Part shown: positions 60,258 to 64,000 of the stretch, in pieces
Layout: each line of letters begins with the position of its first letter
How positions within the stretch are numbered: the first letter of the stretch is position 1
Origin: Hyphomicrobiales bacterium
GTDB lineage: Bacteria > Pseudomonadota > Alphaproteobacteria > Rhizobiales > Beijerinckiaceae
Direction of reading: 5' to 3'
Length of the DNA: 64,000 nt
NCBI GenBank assembly: GCA_900470095.1
Contig: UBZM01000005.1
Location: forward strand, 137,583-201,582
The notes under the pieces: generated by a model
Seen by the model: only the letters and a program-made list of their open reading frames with translations
The model's database searches: none
Told to the model about the DNA's origin: nothing
Position numbers and translations under genes: made by a program

Positions 60258-61268
60258 TCACGTCGGCAATCTCCGCTCGCCCACGCGGAACTCGGCTGAC
60301 GAATAGCTCTGCGCCACGGCCTGCTCGATCAGGGGGCGGTTCGCCGAGAGATGCGGTTCCATGACGAGGTCGAGATGGCCGCCTGCGATCGGAATGACCT
60401 CCACGCCCGCCAGGACGCTGTCCCAGCCGAGCTCCCTGGTCATTCCCTCGCGCTTGCAGCGGAACAGTGTGCCCGCCAGGGGCAGTTGCTGCTTCGGCTC
60501 GGCCAGCCACGCGAAGAAGGCGCGCGCCCGCAGGACCTCCTGCAGCTCCAGCTGGATTCTGAAGCAGGTCGCATTGAACTGCTCCTTCGTATAGCGGTCG
60601 AGCATCCCCGCCAGGCGCGCTTCGTGGCCCATCGCGGCCGTCCCCTTCGCAAGGGCGCGGCAGGCCATCCGGGAGGCTGCCACGCGATTGGTCCGGATCC
60701 GACGGAATGTGCGCGTGATGATCTCCCGATACTTGCTCCGTTCACCTTCGAGGCTCGTGTCCAGCAACCCCAGGAACCTGACCGGGCGTCCGGCGCTGAG
60801 CAGCCGCCGCGCGACCTCGTAAGCCACCGCGCCACCAAGCGAATGGCCGAGAAGGCGAACATCGCCCGAGGGCTGGGTCCGGCCGATCTGCTGGATCGCG
60901 TCGGCCGCCATGGCGGCGAGCGTGTTCTGTCCGTTCAATATCAGCCGCAGACCGGGGTATTTGATCGGAACCACCCGGGTCACCTTGCCCATGGCCGCGG
61001 CAAAACCCGCCAGACTCGGGCCGTAACCGACCGATCCCGGGAGGAGGAACAGGATGCGAGGGGTGTCCGTCCCGGTGACGCTGCTCAAGGGGGCGACCGC
61101 GGGCGTGCCGGCAGGGTCTTTCCCCATGTGTTCGTCTTGACCAAAAGGAAGAAAATCGCGATTCGAAGTGTAGTGAGAGACGTTTAGCCCCATGGAAACG
61201 CCGGCGCGCTTTGCATCTCTCCGGGTTTCCCGACCTGACGCCGGTGCTTGAAATGACTCCGAAACCAT
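60258..61268 (-). CDS. Thioesterase-like alpha/beta hydrolase
   Basis: A 336-residue protein of the non-ribosomal peptide synthetase thioesterase type. The segment RILFLLPGSVGYGPSLAGFAAAMG near residue 71 fits the oxyanion loop. The nucleophile elbow GHSLGG has Ser143, and the C-terminal AGGHLDLV holds the expected His near 305; an Asp in GLLDTS is a candidate for the triad. A helical lid lies between. It could release or edit an acyl chain from the neighbouring carrier protein, or transfer it to a glycan or amino acid. No synthetase is in the window. The start is uncertain: ATG at 61268 has a GGCGGGG site, while 61193 and 61127 have none. Confidence 0.8.
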   Translation of the reverse strand: MVSESFQAPASGRETRRDAKRAGVSMGLNVSHYTSNRDFLPFGQDEHMGKDPAGTPAVAPLSSVTGTDTPRILFLLPGSVGYGPSLAGFAAAMGKVTRVVPIKYPGLRLILNGQNTLAAMAADAIQQIGRTQPSGDVRLLGHSLGGAVAYEVARRLLSAGRPVRFLGLLDTSLEGERSKYREIITRTFRRIRTNRVAASRMACRALAKGTAAMGHEARLAGMLDRYTKEQFNATCFRIQLELQEVLRARAFFAWLAEPKQQLPLAGTLFRCKREGMTRELGWDSVLAGVEVIPIAGGHLDLVMEPHLSANRPLIEQAVAQSYSSAEFRVGERRLPT

Positions 61269-61309
61269 GGCCAGCCCCGCCTAAGGTTAGGGTCATTTAT
61301 CGGATGCCA

Positions 61310-61510
61310 CTAGAACCGCTTCATCATGCGTTTGAATGATAGCGGGTCTCGTTCGAGGCTGCGGCCTGTGTCGGCGCACTTCGCGAGCCCCCAGCGAACG
61401 CGATTAGACAGGTCTCTCCGGCTTCGGGCCGGGTCTATTCTGTAGAGCCGGATCAGATTCCGATTCAGGATTCCATCACTATTTGCATCGTGTCGGGCGA
61501 TCGCGCTCAT
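61310..61510 (-). CDS. Possible small protein
   Basis: A 66-residue frame beginning MSAIARHDANSDGILNRNLIRLY and ending in a basic SFKRMMKRF. The opening resembles an EF-hand-like or small DNA-linked pattern, but I do not recognise the family. The frame is also open 21 bases further upstream. It lies alone between the thioesterase-like and RibD-like genes, with no clear ribosome site. Reported only as a possibility. Confidence 0.3.
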   Translation of the reverse strand: MSAIARHDANSDGILNRNLIRLYRIDPARSRRDLSNRVRWGLAKCADTGRSLERDPLSFKRMMKRF

Positions 61511-61642
61511 GCCAATCCATCGCAATAACACCTTTGCGGAAAGCCGATGTAGAAGGGGCGCACCAGACGCGACGGCCGCAAGATTCTTCTCCGGCGCGTC
61601 GCGCTTTCTCCTGGGCGCTTCCGGCGAGCCGCCCCGGTTACG

Positions 61643-62167
61643 CTAGAACCGGTAGTGCAGCCGCACGCAGCCCTTGTCGATCGCCTGCGCGCTGATGAGC
61701 GTCGGGCTCGCCCGAAAGCCGGTGAGCGGAAAGAGCGGCCGGCCGCCACCCAGCATTTCCGGGATGACATAGATTTCGATCTCGTCGAGTGCGCCGCGCT
61801 CGAGGAAGGCCGTCTGCAACTGCCCGCCGCCCAGCATCCAGACGTCGCCGTCGTCCAGCCCGCGAAGTTCGTGGATCAGCGCATCGACATCGCTGCGGAC
61901 CTCCAGCGGACCTTTCGGGGCGTCGATCGTCCGCGACGTGACGACGATGACGCGCTTGTCCCCATAGGCCCAGGGGGACGCTTCTCCCGCTATGAAATCA
62001 TAGGTGCTGCGCCCCATCACCACGGTGCGCATGCGCTTGAGGAAGATGCGGTAGTCGTGCTCGCCGAGGTCCATGTCGCCGTATTTGAAAAGCCAGTCGA
62101 GATTGTCGTCCTCGGTGGCGATCCGCCCATCGAGGCTGGCGGCGATATATCCCAGAATCCTGGCCAT
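61643..62167 (-). CDS. RibD C-terminal/dihydrofolate-reductase-like protein
   Basis: A 174-residue protein of the RibD_C fold. Family marks: the opening LGYIAASLDGRIATEDDNLDWL, MRTVVMGRSTYDFIAG near residue 47, VWMLGGGQLQTAFLERGALDEIEIYVIPEMLGGGRPLFP near 115. It resembles YyaP/YwjB-like reductases of unknown substrate, with NADPH expected. The start at 62167 diverges from a TetR regulator, with an operator-like palindrome in the 48-bp spacer, so it is probably controlled by that regulator. Confidence 0.92.
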   Translation of the reverse strand: MARILGYIAASLDGRIATEDDNLDWLFKYGDMDLGEHDYRIFLKRMRTVVMGRSTYDFIAGEASPWAYGDKRVIVVTSRTIDAPKGPLEVRSDVDALIHELRGLDDGDVWMLGGGQLQTAFLERGALDEIEIYVIPEMLGGGRPLFPLTGFRASPTLISAQAIDKGCVRLHYRF

Positions 62168-62187
62168 GGCGGCTTCTCCATTGAATA

Positions 62188-62207
62188 ATAAACGAACGTA
62201 CGTTTAT
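62188..62207. promoter_or_regulatory. TetR operator candidate
   Basis: A 20-bp dyad with arms ATAAACG and CGTTTAT around AACGTA, perfect but for one pair. It occupies the 48-bp spacer between the RibD-like and TetR genes and is only 8 bp from the TetR start, fitting autoregulation and control of the divergent gene. Confidence 0.7.
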
Positions 62208-62215
62208 ATATCATC

Positions 62216-62773
62216 ATGGCAAGACGCAAAACGATCCCTGACGAGCAGGTGCTCGAGACGCTCCTCGCAACGATGCTGGCGACGGGCCCGGACGCTCTCA
62301 CCTTCGCCCGCGCGGCGAAGGCCTGCGGCCTCTCACCGGCGACGCTAGTGCAGCGCTACGGCAACCGCGAGGCCCTGGTTCACGCTATTCTCCTGCACGC
62401 CTGGGACCGGCTCGATGCTGAGACCGGGGCGGCGGACGCGGAGGCGCCGCCGACGCCAGAAGGCGCGATCGACCTTCTGATCCGTCTGATGCCGTCCGAA
62501 ACCGCGGAACGCGATGCTACCAACGGCCTGCTGCTGCTGAGGGAAGACATCCGCAATCCCGCGCTGCGTGCCCGCGGCGCTGCCTGGGGCCGCCGCCTCG
62601 CCGAAGTGCTCGGCCGCCGCCTCTCGAAGGACCGGACGCGGGGCGAGCGCTTGGGGTGGCAGATGGCGAGCCTCTGGCAGGGCGCGCACACATGGTGGGC
62701 CTTCACGCGCGACGCGCCTGCGGAACAGGCGATCCGACGCGTGTTGGAGGAGTGGGTCAAAGGGGTGAAATGA
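62216..62773 (+). CDS. TetR-family transcriptional regulator
   Basis: A 185-residue regulator. The N-terminal helix-turn-helix is at residues 8-55 (VLETLLATMLATGPDALTFARAAKACGLSPATLVQRYGNREALVHAIL). The effector domain is helical, with the pattern SLWQGAHTWWAFTRDAPAEQAIRRVLEEW at the end. It diverges from the RibD-like gene and has a palindromic operator candidate just before its start, so it most likely represses both. The ligand is unknown. Confidence 0.92.
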   Translation: MARRKTIPDEQVLETLLATMLATGPDALTFARAAKACGLSPATLVQRYGNREALVHAILLHAWDRLDAETGAADAEAPPTPEGAIDLLIRLMPSETAERDATNGLLLLREDIRNPALRARGAAWGRRLAEVLGRRLSKDRTRGERLGWQMASLWQGAHTWWAFTRDAPAEQAIRRVLEEWVKGVK

Positions 62774-62857
62774 CCACCGGCCGCGCGAGGGGAGGTCCCC
62801 AGGCGCGGGCCGGCACCAAATCTCCGTTCTGTCCTGGCTGCAGCCTCGTCCGGAGGA

Positions 62858-63304
62858 TCAGCCCTGCGGCGGCTTCCAGCCGGCCGATGGAATGGTGTTG
62901 ATCATCCAGGGCACGCCGAACCTGTCGACGAGCGAGCCGAAGCCGGGCGACCAGAAGGTCTCTCCGAACGGCATGACGGCCTTGCCGCCTTCCGACAATT
63001 GCTCGAACCAGCCCTTTGCCTTGGCCTTGTCGTCGCTGTGCAGGGTGACGTCGAAGCCGTTCTTGGGCTTGTCGATATTGGGAGCCCATTTGACGTCCAT
63101 GTCGGCGCCCATCAAGGCCTGGTCGCCGACCTCGAGCCAGCAATGCATCAACCAGGTCTTGAACTTCTCGTCTGCGATCGGCATGCCCGGAGGCGCGTCG
63201 CCGTAGGATATGGCGGCGGTGATCTTTCCGCCCAGGACCTTGGCGTAGAATTCGAATGCCTCGCGGCATTGGCCCTGGAAGCTCAGGCTGGTCACGATCT
63301 TCAT
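62858..63304 (-). CDS. VOC-family protein (PhnB/glyoxalase-like)
   Basis: A 148-residue vicinal-oxygen-chelate protein of the PhnB type, with paired beta-alpha-beta-beta-beta modules. The opening MKIVTSLSFQGQCREAFEFYAKVLGGKI, the middle GFDVTLHSDDKAKAKGWFEQLSEGGKAVMPFGETFWSPGFGSLVDRFGVPWMIN are typical. Several metal-ligand positions of true glyoxalases are changed in this group, and enzymatic function is generally unknown. The ATG at 63304 has an AGGAGA site. It stands alone. Confidence 0.92.
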   Translation of the reverse strand: MKIVTSLSFQGQCREAFEFYAKVLGGKITAAISYGDAPPGMPIADEKFKTWLMHCWLEVGDQALMGADMDVKWAPNIDKPKNGFDVTLHSDDKAKAKGWFEQLSEGGKAVMPFGETFWSPGFGSLVDRFGVPWMINTIPSAGWKPPQG

Positions 63305-63623
63305 GGTCGTCTCCTTTCTGATCGTCGCTCGGACGCGCGTCATGCGGGTTTGCATCATGCGGGGGTGATGACGAGGATACGCCGAACCGGTCGGCCCCCT
63401 CCCGAGGCACTTGCTGAAACCGCAATCGTCCAGCCGCATCAGCGCCTTGCCGCCGGGCAATCATTCGCCGAAATGCCGCTCCTGATCTTCTCCTGCCGCG
63501 CAGTCCGGGAGCAATTTAGACGATTGACGGGCGAGCAGCCAATGTCCGCTGCGACCCATGTGCTTCCGAACGTCCGGCACCAATCACGGTTCCGCGGCGC
63601 AGAGCCAAGCTCTGCTCGGGCGC
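63305..63623. other. Intergenic region without recognisable gene
   Basis: 319 bp between the VOC gene and the GntR/UTRA gene. Forward frames pass through but have no ribosome site or similarity. The VOC promoter should lie near 63310-63370. Confidence 0.4.
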
Positions 63624-64000
63624 CTACCGAACCTCGTTGATGTAAGCATGTGCGCGCGTGCTGGCGCGGTGGGAGCCGAGAATGGTCGGCACTCCGGCCT
63701 GGTCATAGGCGACCTCGTCGATGGCGAGCACCGCATCGCGCCCGGCGAGAGCCAGCAGGGCGATGTCCTCGTCAGTGGCGAGCTCGGCCGTGATCTGCTC
63801 GCGCACCGCCGAGATGCGGATGCCGTAGCGCTCGAGCAGATGGAGATAGAGCAGCGGCGGCAGCTCCGCCGGCTCGCGGGGCAGATCGGGCACCCGTTCT
63901 TCCGCTAGCAGCAGCTTGTCGTGCATGACCGGGCGGCCGTCAGCATGGCGGATGCGGTGGATCGCGACCACGCCGCCCTCCCTGATCTGCAGGCGTTGGG
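63624..64000 (-). CDS. GntR/HutC-family regulator, UTRA domain (5' part outside the window)
   Basis: The frame is open to the right-hand edge, so the gene starts outside. The visible 125 residues are the UTRA effector domain of a HutC-type GntR regulator: VVAIHRIRHADGRPVMHDKLLLAEERVPDL, then LLYLHLLERYGIRISAVREQITAELATDEDIALLAL, and AVLAIDEVAYDQAGVPTILGSHRASTRAHAY near the end. The DNA-binding part is not visible. Ligands of such domains include urocanate and sugar phosphates. The target operon would lie beyond the window. Confidence 0.9.
   Translation of the reverse strand, partial: QRLQIREGGVVAIHRIRHADGRPVMHDKLLLAEERVPDLPREPAELPPLLYLHLLERYGIRISAVREQITAELATDEDIALLALAGRDAVLAIDEVAYDQAGVPTILGSHRASTRAHAYINEVR

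Noticed and set aside
1..64000. CRISPR arrays, tRNA or rRNA genes and prophage modules.
   Set aside because: No regularly spaced repeats, no tRNA-like T-loop signatures in cloverleaf context, and no integrase or phage structural genes were found.

Overview
The window looks like chromosome of a GC-rich alphaproteobacterium of the order Hyphomicrobiales (Rhizobiales), probably Bosea or a close relative. This is an inference from codon use, from many ABC uptake operons with adjacent LysR, GntR, XRE-cupin and GlxA regulators, from DUF1062 and UbiA sequences of rhizobial type, and from three copies of a palindromic repeat of the rhizobial kind. There are no rRNA or tRNA genes, no CRISPR array and no intact insertion sequence. 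Most of the window is a nutrient-scavenging gene set with several clusters of unclear function.

Region 1-2976: end of a catabolic operon (beta-keto-acid cleavage enzyme, SMP-30 lactonase, branched-chain-type binding protein). Region 3116-5501: a two-gene unit of an SH3-like/ComEC-type metallo-beta-lactamase protein and a lipoprotein whose 3' part has slipped out of frame; a relic of the same 3' end lies at 6930. Region 5722-17860: scattered single genes and small modules (ubiA, DoxX with LysR, exonuclease-type phosphatase, XRE regulator, acetyltransferase, MerR with a C39-like protein, orphan binding protein, ArsR-SRPBCC-GFA operon).

Region 17997-23940: a PotABCD-type ABC transporter followed by a proline-racemase-family enzyme with an atypical Cys/Gly active site, divergent from a GlxA-type regulator. 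Region 24342-38387: cyclopropane fatty acid synthase, DUF1062, a stand-alone molybdopterin hydroxylase subunit with Gln where the catalytic Glu is expected, methyltransferase, GST, SUMF1-like protein, a LysR/MFS/nitronate monooxygenase divergon, NUDIX, and a periplasmic ClpP-like protease fused to a SPOR domain. Region 38387-44266: XRE-cupin regulator, HisD-family dehydrogenase and a second PotABCD-type transporter.

Region 44652-52167: an ArsB/NhaD-type permease, a relic of an alcohol dehydrogenase, and a GntR-controlled operon joining a polar amino-acid-type ABC transporter to a 3-hydroxyisobutyrate-dehydrogenase-like enzyme, RpiB and a ribokinase. The mix suggests catabolism of a sugar-acid-like substrate. 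Region 52593-61268: a surface-glycan-like island with a two-domain glycosyltransferase, a 526-residue unrecognised partner, an AT-rich divergent promoter region, a sugar epimerase, an IS1182 relic, a PBP4-type peptidase, and a stand-alone acyl carrier protein with a thioesterase. Region 61643-64000: a RibD-like reductase and its divergent TetR regulator, a VOC protein, and the end of a GntR/UTRA regulator.

The observations most worth checking are the active-site substitutions in the molybdenum hydroxylase and the proline-racemase homologue, the MBL/lipoprotein pair, the two start-codon micro-duplications that create tiny overlapping upstream ORFs, and the glycan/ACP/thioesterase island.
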